Source: Pedobacter sp. Leaf170 (GTDB lineage Bacteria; Bacteroidota; Bacteroidia; Sphingobacteriales; Sphingobacteriaceae). From it: a DNA stretch of 64,000 bases. Positions 1 to 8,716 of the stretch are shown here, in pieces; within the stretch, counting starts at the first letter, position 1; each line of letters opens with the position of its first letter. The position numbers were made by a program, and so were the translations under genes. Where the stretch lies: the NCBI RefSeq assembly GCF_920984665.1, contig NZ_CAKLBP010000001.1:710858-774857 (forward strand), written 5' to 3'. The notes under the pieces are model-generated. The model had not been told where the DNA came from. It saw nothing but the letters and a program-made list of their open reading frames with translations, and made no database searches.

Positions 1-140
1 TTTGGCCAAGCATTTACTCCATCGCCTGGATTATTATACCTTATATTATAGGTGATAATATTTATTGGTGTGGTGCTTTTTTGAGCAAAAACTGGTACAG
101 ATAACAATGCACAGATTGCAATGGCTATTAAGTTTTTCAT
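1..140 (-). CDS. Endonuclease/exonuclease/phosphatase family protein, N-terminal part only
   Basis: The reverse strand starts with ATG at 140 and stays open to the window edge, so only about 46 residues are visible. They begin with a typical Sec signal peptide (MKNLIAIAICALLSVPVFAQ), followed by INIITYNIRYNNPGDG. The TYNIRY-N stretch is the usual first strand of secreted EEP-fold (DNase I-like) nucleases or phosphatases in Bacteroidota. The substrate cannot be told from this fragment. The protein should be exported. Family assignment rests on this one motif. Confidence 0.72.
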   Translation of the reverse strand, partial: MKNLIAIAICALLSVPVFAQKSTTPINIITYNIRYNNPGDGVNAWP

Positions 141-206
141 GCTGCCAAATTACAAAATTGTTAACTGCCTGTTGTTCATTTTATGTTAAGTAACAATTGT
201 TTTATC

Positions 207-905
207 TTAAATAATGCCTTCATCGCGATAGCTGTAATAGCCATTATCTGTAAAAATTAGATGGTCAACAATAGGAATACTGAGCAAATTACCCGAAGCA
301 ACCATATTTAGGGTAAGTTTATTGTCGCTATCGCTTGGTTTTAAATTCCCTGATGGATGATTATGCGCCATAACAATATAGGCTGCATTTTGCTCTAGTG
401 CAACTTTGAAGATAATTTTCGGGTCGGCAACAGTACCAGCTTGCCCACCTTTACTAATTAATTGTTTGCCAGTAATTTTATTTGCCCGATTGAGCAACAA
501 AATCCAAAACTCTTCATGGTTTAAATGTGCAAAAGTTTGGTAGAGATATTTGTAAACATCACTTGAGGTAGAAACTTTCACAATATCTTCGATGGCAGTT
601 TCTCTTCTGCGCAAACCTAATTCGAGTGCGGCAACAATCGAAATTGCCTTCGCCTCTCCTATCCCTTTAAATTTAGAAAGTTCGGCAATGGAGGCCTGCC
701 CTAACTTAGTGAGATTATTATTAAAAGAATTAAGAATTCGTTTACTCAAATCTACCGCACTTTCGTTTTTATTACCCGAACCAATTAGTATTGCGATAAG
801 TTCTGCATCGGTTAAATGCCTTCGCCCATTAAGTAATAATTTTTCTCTTGGCCTGTCTTCCTCGGCCCAAAGTTTAATTCCTAATTTCTGCTCGTAGTTT
901 TCCAT
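207..905 (-). CDS. radC: RadC family protein (JAB/MPN domain)
   Basis: The 232-residue product has a helix-hairpin-helix-like N-terminal half (KFKGIGEAKA near residues 78-87) and a C-terminal JAB/MPN metallo-fold with the motif HNHPSGNLKPSDSD (H181, H183, D194), the metal ligands of the RadC family. Length matches typical RadC of 220-230 residues. Older annotation calls it a DNA repair protein, but the biochemical role is not settled. It lies downstream of rpsT on the same strand, separated by a strong terminator, so it is probably transcribed separately. Confidence 0.95.
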   Translation of the reverse strand: MENYEQKLGIKLWAEEDRPREKLLLNGRRHLTDAELIAILIGSGNKNESAVDLSKRILNSFNNNLTKLGQASIAELSKFKGIGEAKAISIVAALELGLRRRETAIEDIVKVSTSSDVYKYLYQTFAHLNHEEFWILLLNRANKITGKQLISKGGQAGTVADPKIIFKVALEQNAAYIVMAHNHPSGNLKPSDSDNKLTLNMVASGNLLSIPIVDHLIFTDNGYYSYRDEGII

Positions 906-921
906 AATTTTTTACCCAAAA

Positions 922-956
922 AAAAGGCATCCCAACTTGCGGTTGGGATGCCTTTT
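922..956 (-). terminator. Rho-independent terminator of rpsT
   Basis: An 11-bp perfect stem (GGCATCCCAAC / GTTGGGATGCC) with a 5-nt loop is flanked by A-rich and T-rich runs. Read on the minus strand it follows the rpsT stop codon by about 20 nt and ends in a T run. Confidence 0.9.
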
Positions 957-978
957 ACTAATATCGTAAAAAATTAGC

Positions 979-1233
979 TTATTTTAAACCGTTAACGAAT
1001 TTCGTTAATTTTGATTTATTGTTAGCTGCTTTGTTTTTGTGAATAACGTTTTTCTTCGCTAAACGATCTAACATAGAAATTACTTTAGGCAACAAATCTG
1101 ATGCAGATTTTTTATCTTCAGATGCACGTAATCTCTTAATAAAAGTACGTGTAGTTTTTGCCTGATATCTGTTACGTAAACGTTTTGTAGCGTTTGCTCT
1201 AATTCTTTTTAATGAAGATTTATGATTTGCCAT
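979..1233 (-). CDS. rpsT: 30S ribosomal protein S20
   Basis: The 84-residue, very basic protein begins MANHKSSLKRIRANATKRLRN, the signature start of bacterial S20, which binds 16S rRNA early in small-subunit assembly. The C-terminal half keeps the helical lysine-rich pattern (KKNVIHKNKAANNKSKL). It is a single-gene unit: an exact Bacteroidota promoter lies about 50 bp upstream and a terminator directly follows. Confidence 0.98.
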   Translation of the reverse strand: MANHKSSLKRIRANATKRLRNRYQAKTTRTFIKRLRASEDKKSASDLLPKVISMLDRLAKKNVIHKNKAANNKSKLTKFVNGLK

Positions 1234-1283
1234 TGTAATTAGCCTTTATTTTTTTCTTTAATCGTTTCCTATAATTCGGGTTG

Positions 1284-1315
1284 CAAATATAGGATTTATG
1301 TTTTTAAATTACAAA
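1284..1315 (-). promoter_or_regulatory. Bacteroidota-type promoter of rpsT
   Basis: On the minus strand TTTG (1312-1315) is separated by 20 bp from TATATTTG (1284-1291). This matches the -33 TTTG / -7 TAnnTTTG consensus known for Bacteroidota sigma factor. It sits 50 bp ahead of the rpsT start. Confidence 0.85.
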
Positions 1316-1444
1316 ACACTTTAAACTTTTTTATTTTATTTTTTTATCCCCTTATTATTGGCACAAAAATACTCATAATTTTTAATTCTATATACTGTAA
1401 ATCACATTATTGAATTGTTTTCTATTAAACCTGCCTAAAAATGC

Positions 1445-1452
1445 TATTTTTG
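1445..1452 (+). promoter_or_regulatory. -7 element ahead of purN
   Basis: TATTTTTG matches TAnnTTTG exactly and lies 17 nt ahead of the GTG start of purN, so the leader would be only about 10 nt long. I see no well-spaced -33 element. Confidence 0.6.
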
Positions 1453-1469
1453 GACAAAACGACTTTTGA

Positions 1470-2048
1470 GTGAAAAAACGAATAGCCATATTTGCTTCAG
1501 GTTCGGGCTCTAACGCCCAAAAACTAATGGAGCATTTTAAAAGAAGCACCGATACGGAAATTTCATTAGTTTTAACGAATAATGCAGATGCTTATGTTTT
1601 GCAGCGGGCGGATAATTTTGAAATCCCCAGCCATGTATTTGATAAACATGAATTTTATAAAACAGATGAAGTAATCGATTTATTAAAAAATCTCGACATA
1701 GACCTTATTGTTTTAGCTGGCTTTCTTTGGCTAATCCCTAAAAATTTAATTGCCGCTTATACAGGCAGAATTGTAAACATTCACCCGTCTATTTTACCAA
1801 AATTTGGCGGCAAAGGCATGTATGGCGATAACGTTCATAATGCAGTTATCGCCGCAGGCGAAACAGAAGGCGGAATTACCATTCATTATGTTAATGAAAA
1901 TTACGATGAAGGTGAATACATTTACCAGGCCCGTTATAAAATTGATAAAGCTGATAACCTGGAAATGATAAAGTTTAAGGGTCAACAGCTTGAGCATTTA
2001 CATTACCCAAGAATTGTAGAGAGCATTGTAAAAAAGATTAAAAAGTAA
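1470..2048 (+). CDS. purN: Phosphoribosylglycinamide formyltransferase (GAR transformylase)
   Basis: The protein (192 residues) transfers a formyl group from 10-formyl-THF to GAR in purine synthesis. It has the N-terminal nucleotide-loop FASGSGSNAQ and the folate-site region NIHPSILPKFGGKGMYG, containing the catalytic N-x-HPS signature, plus GITIHYVNENYDEG. The start is GTG at 1470, directly before KKRIAIFASG, with no earlier in-frame alternative that fits. The next gene, purH, acts later in the same pathway but has its own promoter 230 bp downstream. Confidence 0.96.
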   Translation: MKKRIAIFASGSGSNAQKLMEHFKRSTDTEISLVLTNNADAYVLQRADNFEIPSHVFDKHEFYKTDEVIDLLKNLDIDLIVLAGFLWLIPKNLIAAYTGRIVNIHPSILPKFGGKGMYGDNVHNAVIAAGETEGGITIHYVNENYDEGEYIYQARYKIDKADNLEMIKFKGQQLEHLHYPRIVESIVKKIKK

Positions 2049-2279
2049 GTTAATTTAGTTTGTATACTTATCTATTTTAATTTTCTTAGCGATGACTTGC
2101 ATTTATAATAAGCTATCGCAGATTACAATTATGCAGGCAATAAATCGGCTAACAAAACATCTACAATATTTTAAATCAGTATTAAATTGTGATAAGGGAT
2201 AAAAATTAAGCTACAACTATCCATAATAAGATAATGTATTTTTTACTCCTTAATCGTATAAAAAAACATTCTGTTTTAC

Positions 2280-2287
2280 TACCTTTG
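2280..2287 (+). promoter_or_regulatory. -7 element of purH; decides the purH start
   Basis: TACCTTTG is an exact TAnnTTTG match 21 nt before the ATG at 2309. An in-frame ATG at 2234 lies upstream of this promoter, so it would not be in the transcript; this supports 2309 as the start. Confidence 0.7.
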
Positions 2288-2308
2288 CGGCTCAAAATTT
2301 ATAGTAAA

Positions 2309-3835
2309 ATGAGTCAACCCATTAAAATCAAAAACGCTTTAATTTCAGTATATTATAAGGATGGTTTAGCGCCATTAGTTGAGTTGCTTGCTAAGCAAGG
2401 TGTTCAATTATTTTCTACAGGTGGCACTGAGCAATTCATTAAAGATTTAAACCTACCGGTTACAGCGGTTGAAGATTTAACGGGTTACCCTTCTATTTTA
2501 GGTGGTAGAGTTAAAACCTTGCATCCAAAAGTATTTGGCGGCATTTTAAATCGTAGAGGTTTAGAAGGCGATAAACAACAAATTGCCGAATATGAAATTC
2601 CGGAAATTGATTTGGTAATAGTTGATTTATACCCATTTGAAGAAACGGTTAAAGCTGGTGGAACAGCAGAAGAAATCATTGAAAAAATTGACATAGGTGG
2701 AATTTCTCTAATACGAGCAGCGGCTAAAAACTTTAACGATGTAGTAATTATTGCATCTAAAAACGATTACCCGACTTTGCAGGCTCAATTAGAAGCCCAG
2801 GATGGCGAAACAACTTTAGCTCAGCGTAAAGCCTTTGCTAAAACAGCTTTCCACACTTCTTCTCATTACGATACCGCAATTTTTAACTATTTCAATCAGG
2901 AAGAACCACTTGATGTTTTTAAACAAAGCGTAACTGAGGCGAAAACTTTACGTTATGGCGAAAACCCTCATCAAGGTGGTGTTTTTTATGGCGATTTAGA
3001 TGCCATGTTTACAAAGTTGAACGGAAAAGAACTTTCATACAATAACTTGGTAGATGTTGATGCGGCGGTTGCGCTGATTGATGAATTTGAGGAACCAACT
3101 TTTGCAATTTTAAAACATACAAACGCATGTGGTATTGCCTCTCGCTCTACTGTAAAACAAGCATGGCTTGATGCACTGGCCTGCGACCCGGTTTCTGCTT
3201 TCGGTGGTGTGTTAATTACCAACCGCGAGGTTGATTTGGCAACCGCTGAAGAAATTAATAATTTATTTTTCGAAGTTTTAATTGCACCATCATATCAACC
3301 AGAAGCAATTGAGTTATTCAGTAAAAAGAAAAACCGCGTTATTTTACAACGTAATGAGGTTGAACTTAGCAAAAAACAATTCAAAACTTTATTAAATGGT
3401 GTAATTGAGCAGGATAAAGATTTAATTATCGAAGGTCCGGAGCAAATGACAACCGTTACGGATAAAGCACCTACTGAACAAGAATTGAAAGATTTATTTT
3501 TCGCAAATAAAATTGTAAAACACACAAAATCTAACACTATTGTTCTGGTTAAGGATGACGTTTTAATTGCAAGTGGCGTTGGTCAAACCAGTCGTGTTGA
3601 TGCTTTAAGACAAGCGATAGAAAAAGCAGCTTCATTTGGCTTTAGCATTAAAGGCGCTTCGATGGCATCGGATGCATTTTTCCCTTTCCCTGATTGTGTT
3701 GAAATTGCTGCTGAAGCAGGTATTACTGCAGTTTTACAACCTGGTGGCTCTATTAAAGATGCAGATTCTGTTGCGAAAGCAAATGAAAAAGGTATTGCAA
3801 TGGTAACCACAGGCGTTAGACACTTTAAACACTAA
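2309..3835 (+). CDS. purH: Bifunctional AICAR transformylase / IMP cyclohydrolase
   Basis: The 508-residue protein catalyses the last two steps of IMP synthesis. The N-terminal cyclohydrolase (MGS-like) domain shows LFSTGGTEQFIKD and GGRVKTLHPKVFGGIL; the C-terminal transformylase half shows LRYGENPHQGG, LKHTNACGIA, DPVSAFGG and SDAFFPFPDCVE. I chose ATG 2309 (MSQPIKIKNALISVYYKDG) over the longer open frame from 2234 because the usual N-terminus starts here and a -7 promoter element lies between the two. It forms a purine pair with purN upstream and precedes the rod-shape operon. Confidence 0.97.
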   Translation: MSQPIKIKNALISVYYKDGLAPLVELLAKQGVQLFSTGGTEQFIKDLNLPVTAVEDLTGYPSILGGRVKTLHPKVFGGILNRRGLEGDKQQIAEYEIPEIDLVIVDLYPFEETVKAGGTAEEIIEKIDIGGISLIRAAAKNFNDVVIIASKNDYPTLQAQLEAQDGETTLAQRKAFAKTAFHTSSHYDTAIFNYFNQEEPLDVFKQSVTEAKTLRYGENPHQGGVFYGDLDAMFTKLNGKELSYNNLVDVDAAVALIDEFEEPTFAILKHTNACGIASRSTVKQAWLDALACDPVSAFGGVLITNREVDLATAEEINNLFFEVLIAPSYQPEAIELFSKKKNRVILQRNEVELSKKQFKTLLNGVIEQDKDLIIEGPEQMTTVTDKAPTEQELKDLFFANKIVKHTKSNTIVLVKDDVLIASGVGQTSRVDALRQAIEKAASFGFSIKGASMASDAFFPFPDCVEIAAEAGITAVLQPGGSIKDADSVAKANEKGIAMVTTGVRHFKH

Positions 3836-4286
3836 TCGGAAAGAATAAAGTTAAAAGCTGAAAGTTTAGCTTAAAATGACTGTCATCCTGAGTTTGTCGA
3901 AGGACAATAGTTAGAAGTTTAATAAAGGGTTAAAACTTAAAGGCCTAAGGGTTACATGCTCCTCATTACGGAGGCACAATAGTTTTTATAGAAGCGTAGG
4001 AATTTTTGCAACGGCAAACCCGAGTAAAATAGACCCGATTGCAGTGGAAATATTTTTTGATTTGCAGGTCTTCCATAAGTTCAGCCTGACTAACACAAAA
4101 AGATTGGAACAAAAAGCGGGACTGGTTTAACCTAAGAATTACCGCTTTTGATTTTCAATAAATATTTTAATTGCAACAAAATCAATTAAATGAAGAATGA
4201 AAATAAAACATAAAACAATAAAAATCCTATTTTTACATTAGGAATAGTATAGATTTAAACAAAATTAAAATAAAGACACCTTTTAC
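3836..4286. repeat. Gene-free repeat block between purH and mreB
   Basis: No convincing gene lies here. At 3883-3905 is GTCATCCTGAGTTTGTCGAA, a member of a repeat seen again inverted at 43861-43920. Around 4033-4058 is CCCGATTGCAGTGGAAATA followed by a T run, and about 4105-4130 GATTGGAACAAAAAGCGGG. The same pair of boxes recurs, reshuffled, near 38990-39150. This looks like a dispersed intergenic element with two conserved boxes and a variable middle. The mreB promoter must lie in its last 100 bp. Confidence 0.65.
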
Positions 4287-5309
4287 ATGGGATTATTTAA
4301 CTGGTTTACGCAAGAAGTTGCCATTGATTTAGGCACTGCGAATACCCTGATTATACATAACGACAAAGTTGTGGTAGATGAGCCATCTATTGTAGCTTTT
4401 GATCGTACTACAAATAAAGTAATTGCAATTGGCCGTCAGGCGATGCAAATGGAGGGTAAAACCCACGATAATATTAAAACCGTTCGCCCATTAAAAGATG
4501 GTGTTATTGCCGATTTCAACGCTGCTGAAGCAATGATTAAAGGTATGATTAGAATGTTGAACGGTGGTAAAGGCTGGATGTTTCCATCATTACGAATGGT
4601 AATATGTATTCCATCGGGTATAACCGAAGTTGAGAAACGTGCCGTACGTGACTCTGCAGAAATTGCCGGTGCTAAAGAAGTTTACTTAATACATGAGCCG
4701 ATGGCTGCTGCAGTTGGTATTGGTATTGATGTAGAAGAACCGATGGGTAATATGATTATTGATATCGGTGGTGGGACAACTGAAATTGCAGTTATCGCTT
4801 TATCTGGTATTGTTTGCGATCAATCTATCCGCGTTGCGGGAGATAACTTCGACTCCGATATTGTAAACTACATCCGTCGTCAGCATAATATTATGATTGG
4901 TGACCGTACCGCTGAGAAAATTAAAATTGAAGTTGGTGCAGCGCTACCTGAATTGCAAGATGCGCCTTCTGATTTCGCGGTTCAAGGTCGAGATTTAATG
5001 ACGGGCGTACCTAAGCAAATTACGGTTTCTTATACTGAAATTGCGCACTGTTTAGATAAATCGATTTCGAAGATTGAAGAAGCAATTTTAAAAGCTTTAG
5101 AAATTACTCCTCCGGAATTATCGGCAGATATTTACCAAACCGGCATATATTTAACCGGTGGTGGTGCATTATTAAGAGGCTTAGATAAACGCGTTGCCGC
5201 AAAAACTAAATTACCTGTTCACGTTGCAGAAGATCCACTTCGTGCTGTAGTACGTGGTACTGGTATTGCCCTTAAAAATATTGGTGGTTATAAATTCTTA
5301 ATGCAGTAA
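4287..5309 (+). CDS. mreB: Rod shape-determining protein MreB (bacterial actin)
   Basis: The 340-residue actin homologue forms membrane-bound filaments that guide lateral wall synthesis. Actin-fold motifs are visible: phosphate-1 AIDLGTANTLI at 12-22, phosphate-2 IIDIGGGTTEIAVI near 158-171, and the adenosine loop YLTGGGALLRGLD near 289. Length is standard. It is the first gene of mreB-mreC-mreD-mrdA-rodA, with a 73-bp gap to mreC that holds a 12-bp inverted repeat. Confidence 0.98.
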   Translation: MGLFNWFTQEVAIDLGTANTLIIHNDKVVVDEPSIVAFDRTTNKVIAIGRQAMQMEGKTHDNIKTVRPLKDGVIADFNAAEAMIKGMIRMLNGGKGWMFPSLRMVICIPSGITEVEKRAVRDSAEIAGAKEVYLIHEPMAAAVGIGIDVEEPMGNMIIDIGGGTTEIAVIALSGIVCDQSIRVAGDNFDSDIVNYIRRQHNIMIGDRTAEKIKIEVGAALPELQDAPSDFAVQGRDLMTGVPKQITVSYTEIAHCLDKSISKIEEAILKALEITPPELSADIYQTGIYLTGGGALLRGLDKRVAAKTKLPVHVAEDPLRAVVRGTGIALKNIGGYKFLMQ

Positions 5310-5318
5310 TCAGGTTTT

Positions 5319-5359
5319 ACGTTGTAAGTTTTGCGTTCTACGTTATCAACTTACAACGT
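5319..5359. repeat. 12-bp inverted repeat between mreB and mreC
   Basis: ACGTTGTAAGTT (5319-5330) and AACTTACAACGT (5348-5359) are perfect inverted copies around a 17-nt loop. The stem has no T run after it, so it may act as an mRNA processing or stability hairpin rather than a terminator; it would let mreB exceed the downstream genes in amount. Confidence 0.6.
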
Positions 5360-5382
5360 ATTACCTTTAACTTATAACATAA

Positions 5383-6219
5383 ATGCGTAACCTTTGGACT
5401 TTCATAAGCAGATATAACGCATTCTTCCTGTTCATTATTTTTTTTGTTATAGGGATTTACCTTACCATTAAAAATAATGCTTATCCACGCAGTGTAACCT
5501 TAAATTCATCTAACGAAGTTGTTGGAAATGCTTATGAGCAATTAAATGTGCTTAAAAGATACCTAAACCTTGGAATGGTAAATGATAGTCTTGCCGCTGA
5601 AAACGCAAAATTAAAATCGCAATTATTGGCTCTAACAACTATCGATTCTGCAAAAGATGTGAAGGTTAACGATACGCTTACCAACCAGCAATACACTTAC
5701 CTTGCAGCAAAGGTTGTTAAAAACTCCATCACACTTAGAAATAACGTAATGACTATTAATAAAGGTTCAGTAGATGGTATTGAAACTGGAATGGCAGTTA
5801 TTTCTCCCCAAAAAGGTGTAGTCGGATTTATCAGAGATGTTTCATTGCATTTAGCAACCATTCAATCCTTATTGCATAAAGACACTAAAATTAGTGTAAC
5901 CATTAAAAAAAGTAATGCATTGGGCTCTTTGGTTTGGGGCGATAATAACTTCGACATCAGGAAAGCATTTATTAAAGAAGTGCCAAACCATATTAAGATG
6001 AACGTTGGTGATACAATAGTTACATCGGGTTTTGGAAAATTTCCGGCTGGTGTTCCTGTTGGTAGATTAAGTAAAACCGGTGTGGCAACTAATGATAATT
6101 TTTTATCGGGCGAACTGAGCTTATTTAACGATTTTGGTACATTACAGTATGTTTACGTTATTAAAAACAAATTGGCAAAAGAACAAGAAATTTTAGAAAA
6201 CCCTGTTACTCCGAAATGA
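5383..6219 (+). CDS. mreC: Rod shape-determining protein MreC
   Basis: The protein has 278 residues: one N-terminal membrane helix (about residues 13-28, FFLFIIFFVIGIYLTI), a short coiled coil (about 62-85) and a periplasmic two-barrel region with the recurring MreC phrases KGSVDGIETGMAVISPQKGVVG and GDTIVTSGFGKFPAGVPVGRL. It links MreB filaments to periplasmic PBP2. Its stop overlaps the mreD start by four bases (ATGA), so translation is probably coupled. Confidence 0.94.
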   Translation: MRNLWTFISRYNAFFLFIIFFVIGIYLTIKNNAYPRSVTLNSSNEVVGNAYEQLNVLKRYLNLGMVNDSLAAENAKLKSQLLALTTIDSAKDVKVNDTLTNQQYTYLAAKVVKNSITLRNNVMTINKGSVDGIETGMAVISPQKGVVGFIRDVSLHLATIQSLLHKDTKISVTIKKSNALGSLVWGDNNFDIRKAFIKEVPNHIKMNVGDTIVTSGFGKFPAGVPVGRLSKTGVATNDNFLSGELSLFNDFGTLQYVYVIKNKLAKEQEILENPVTPK

Positions 6220-6731
6220 ACAGCAGATTAATTATAGTAAACCTAATCAGGTGGTTCATCCTTTTATTTGTGCAGATATTTCTGCTTAAAAACATGGGCT
6301 TTTATGATTTATCTACGCCTTTTATTTACGTTTTGTTTATTCTTTTGCTGCCATTTGGCATCCCGAACATATTGTTGTATGCCTTAGCTTTTGCCACAGG
6401 TTTAACACTCGATGCTTTTTATGACACCATGGGCGTACATGCAACAGCTTGTACGGTAATGGCTTTTGTTAGAATATCTTTTATTTCAATCAGTTTAAAC
6501 CGCGACGCTATTGACGATCCGGAACCATCACTAAGCTATATGGGCTTTCAATGGTTTGCGTTATATGCCTTTCTTTGTGTAGTATCGCACCATTTGGTTT
6601 TATTCTTTTTAGAAACATTTAAGCTAACTGAAATTAACTACACATTAATGAGATGCGGCTTAAGTTGTATATTTACGCTACTCATTATTTTACTTGTAGA
6701 GTTTATTTTCTATAAAAGAACATCTCGCTAA
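6216..6731 (+). CDS. mreD: Rod shape-determining protein MreD
   Basis: The 171-residue protein is strongly hydrophobic with about five membrane helices and no catalytic motif, as expected for MreD. Identification rests on size, topology and position between mreC and mrdA; the sequence itself is poorly conserved in the family. It overlaps mreC by four bases and mrdA by one base (TAATG). Confidence 0.9.
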   Translation: MNSRLIIVNLIRWFILLFVQIFLLKNMGFYDLSTPFIYVLFILLLPFGIPNILLYALAFATGLTLDAFYDTMGVHATACTVMAFVRISFISISLNRDAIDDPEPSLSYMGFQWFALYAFLCVVSHHLVLFFLETFKLTEINYTLMRCGLSCIFTLLIILLVEFIFYKRTSR

Positions 6732-8716
6732 TGGAGCAATTATTTAACAGGAAGTATATTATTCAAGGCTTATTTATTGTAGTTGCCCTAATTCTTCTGG
6801 CAAAGCTTTTTTATATACAAATTGTTAGTGATAAAGCATTCGTTTCGGCAGAAAGTAATGTATTAAAGAAAAAGTTTAAATACCCGGCTCGTGGTGCAAT
6901 TCTGGATAGAACTGGTAAAGTTATCGTACAAAACGAGCCTGTTTACGATTTAATGGTTATACCTAATGAAGTTAAAGCTTTTGATACACTTGCACTTGCT
7001 AATGCATTAGAAATTTCGCTTGCAGATGCCCGCAAATTTATGCGCAAAGCGAGGGCGAAATCGCCATACCAGGCTACGCCTTTTGTAAAGCAAATCTCTG
7101 TTCAAAGTTATGCTCGTTTGCAAGAAATTATGTACCGCTTTCCGGGCTTTTCTACGCAAGACAGAACCATTCGCCACTATCCTGATAGCGTAGGCGGACA
7201 ATTATTTGGTTATGTAAAAGAGGTTAGTCAATTAGATATTGAAAAATCAGAAAACTATTACCGCTCTGGAGATTACATTGGAAAAAGTGGCTTAGAACGT
7301 TCTTACGAAGAGGTTTTGAGAGGAGAAAGAGGTGTTGTAAATACGATTTATGACGTTCATAATACACCTCAAGGCAGTTATGCTGATGGTAAATATGATA
7401 TTAATGCCATAGCTGGAGAACGTTTAATTTCAGGAATCGACATTCAGGTGCAAAAGCTTGGCGAAGAGTTAATGCAAAATAAAGTGGGTGCTATCGTTGC
7501 CATTGAGCCATCATCCGGTGAAATTATATCGATGGTAAGTAGCCCGGGTTACGACCCAAACTTATTAGTTGGTAAAGATCAAGGAAATCATTATATGGAT
7601 TTAATTGGTAATCCATATCGACCATCGCTTGTGCGACCAATTCAAGGTTATTATCCTCCGGGTTCTGCTTTTAAACCCATTGATGCTTTAATTGGTTTGC
7701 AGGAAGGTGTTATCGACCCAAATACTACATTCTTTTGTCCACATTATTATCAGGCAGGAAATAGAAAAATTAAATGTGAGCACTTTGATGGTTCAATAAG
7801 TTTAAGGCGAGGTATTGCCAGATCTTGTAATACCTATTTCTGTTATGTTTTTCAAAAACTGATAACTAAAAATGGGATGAAAAATCAGCGTCAAACTTAT
7901 CAGGAATGGCGGGATAAAGTGTCTAAATTCGGTTTTGGTGTTAAATTGGATATAGATTTACCTTTTGAAAAGAAGGGATATTTCTACAACAGCGACCATT
8001 ACGATAAACTTTATGGCAAAAGATGGGGCTACACTAACGTGATTTCTCAGGCTATTGGCCAGGGAGAAATTACAGCTACCCCACTTCAAATTGCCAATGC
8101 AATGGCTGTAATTGCTAATCGTGGATATTACATAAAGCCGCACTTAATTAAAGCCATAGGCGATAGAATTAAAAAAGAATATGTTGAGAAAAACTACGTT
8201 GGCGTAGATGCAAAACATTTTGAACCGGTTATAGATGGAATGCAGGATGCAGTAAATACTTCGTGGGGTACGGCAGTACTTTCTCGCATACCAAATATTT
8301 TAATGTGTGGTAAAACCGGAACAGTGCAAAACTCAAGAGGAAAAAATCACTCTGTATTTATTGGTTTTGCGCCTCGTGATAATCCTAAAATTGCCATTGC
8401 TGTAATTGTAGAAAATGCTGGTTATGGCAGTACATACGCTGCTCCAATAGCGAGTTATATGGTAGAAAAATATATCACCAGACAGGTTTCCGGTGCAAGG
8501 GCTAATCAGGTAGAATGGATGAAAAGCCAGAATTTACTACCATTGATAATTGATAAATCAAAGAAACCTAAATTAACCAAAGCCGATAGTCTTTCTATTA
8601 AAAAGGCCGATTCTGCCAAAAGGATTCAAGATAGTATTCGCATAAAATCAGCTTCATCAAAAGAAGTGATTTCGGTACAATTAAATAAAAAAACAAAAAT
8701 AAATACCAATAAATAA
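6731..8716 (+). CDS. mrdA: Penicillin-binding protein 2 (peptidoglycan transpeptidase)
   Basis: A 661-residue class B PBP that cross-links peptidoglycan during elongation. One membrane helix (about residues 10-30) is followed by the dimerisation region (YPARGAILDRTG) and the transpeptidase domain with all three motifs: SxxK at S312-K315 (GSAFKP), SxN at S365-N367 (SCN) and KTGT at 528-531. The last 60 residues are a lysine/serine-rich tail. It overlaps mreD and rodA by one base each, so the five genes form one translationally coupled unit. Confidence 0.97.
   Translation: MEQLFNRKYIIQGLFIVVALILLAKLFYIQIVSDKAFVSAESNVLKKKFKYPARGAILDRTGKVIVQNEPVYDLMVIPNEVKAFDTLALANALEISLADARKFMRKARAKSPYQATPFVKQISVQSYARLQEIMYRFPGFSTQDRTIRHYPDSVGGQLFGYVKEVSQLDIEKSENYYRSGDYIGKSGLERSYEEVLRGERGVVNTIYDVHNTPQGSYADGKYDINAIAGERLISGIDIQVQKLGEELMQNKVGAIVAIEPSSGEIISMVSSPGYDPNLLVGKDQGNHYMDLIGNPYRPSLVRPIQGYYPPGSAFKPIDALIGLQEGVIDPNTTFFCPHYYQAGNRKIKCEHFDGSISLRRGIARSCNTYFCYVFQKLITKNGMKNQRQTYQEWRDKVSKFGFGVKLDIDLPFEKKGYFYNSDHYDKLYGKRWGYTNVISQAIGQGEITATPLQIANAMAVIANRGYYIKPHLIKAIGDRIKKEYVEKNYVGVDAKHFEPVIDGMQDAVNTSWGTAVLSRIPNILMCGKTGTVQNSRGKNHSVFIGFAPRDNPKIAIAVIVENAGYGSTYAAPIASYMVEKYITRQVSGARANQVEWMKSQNLLPLIIDKSKKPKLTKADSLSIKKADSAKRIQDSIRIKSASSKEVISVQLNKKTKINTNK

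Noticed and set aside
2234-2308. Longer N-terminus for purH
   Set aside because: It is upstream of the -7 promoter element at 2280-2287, and the extra residues do not look like PurH.
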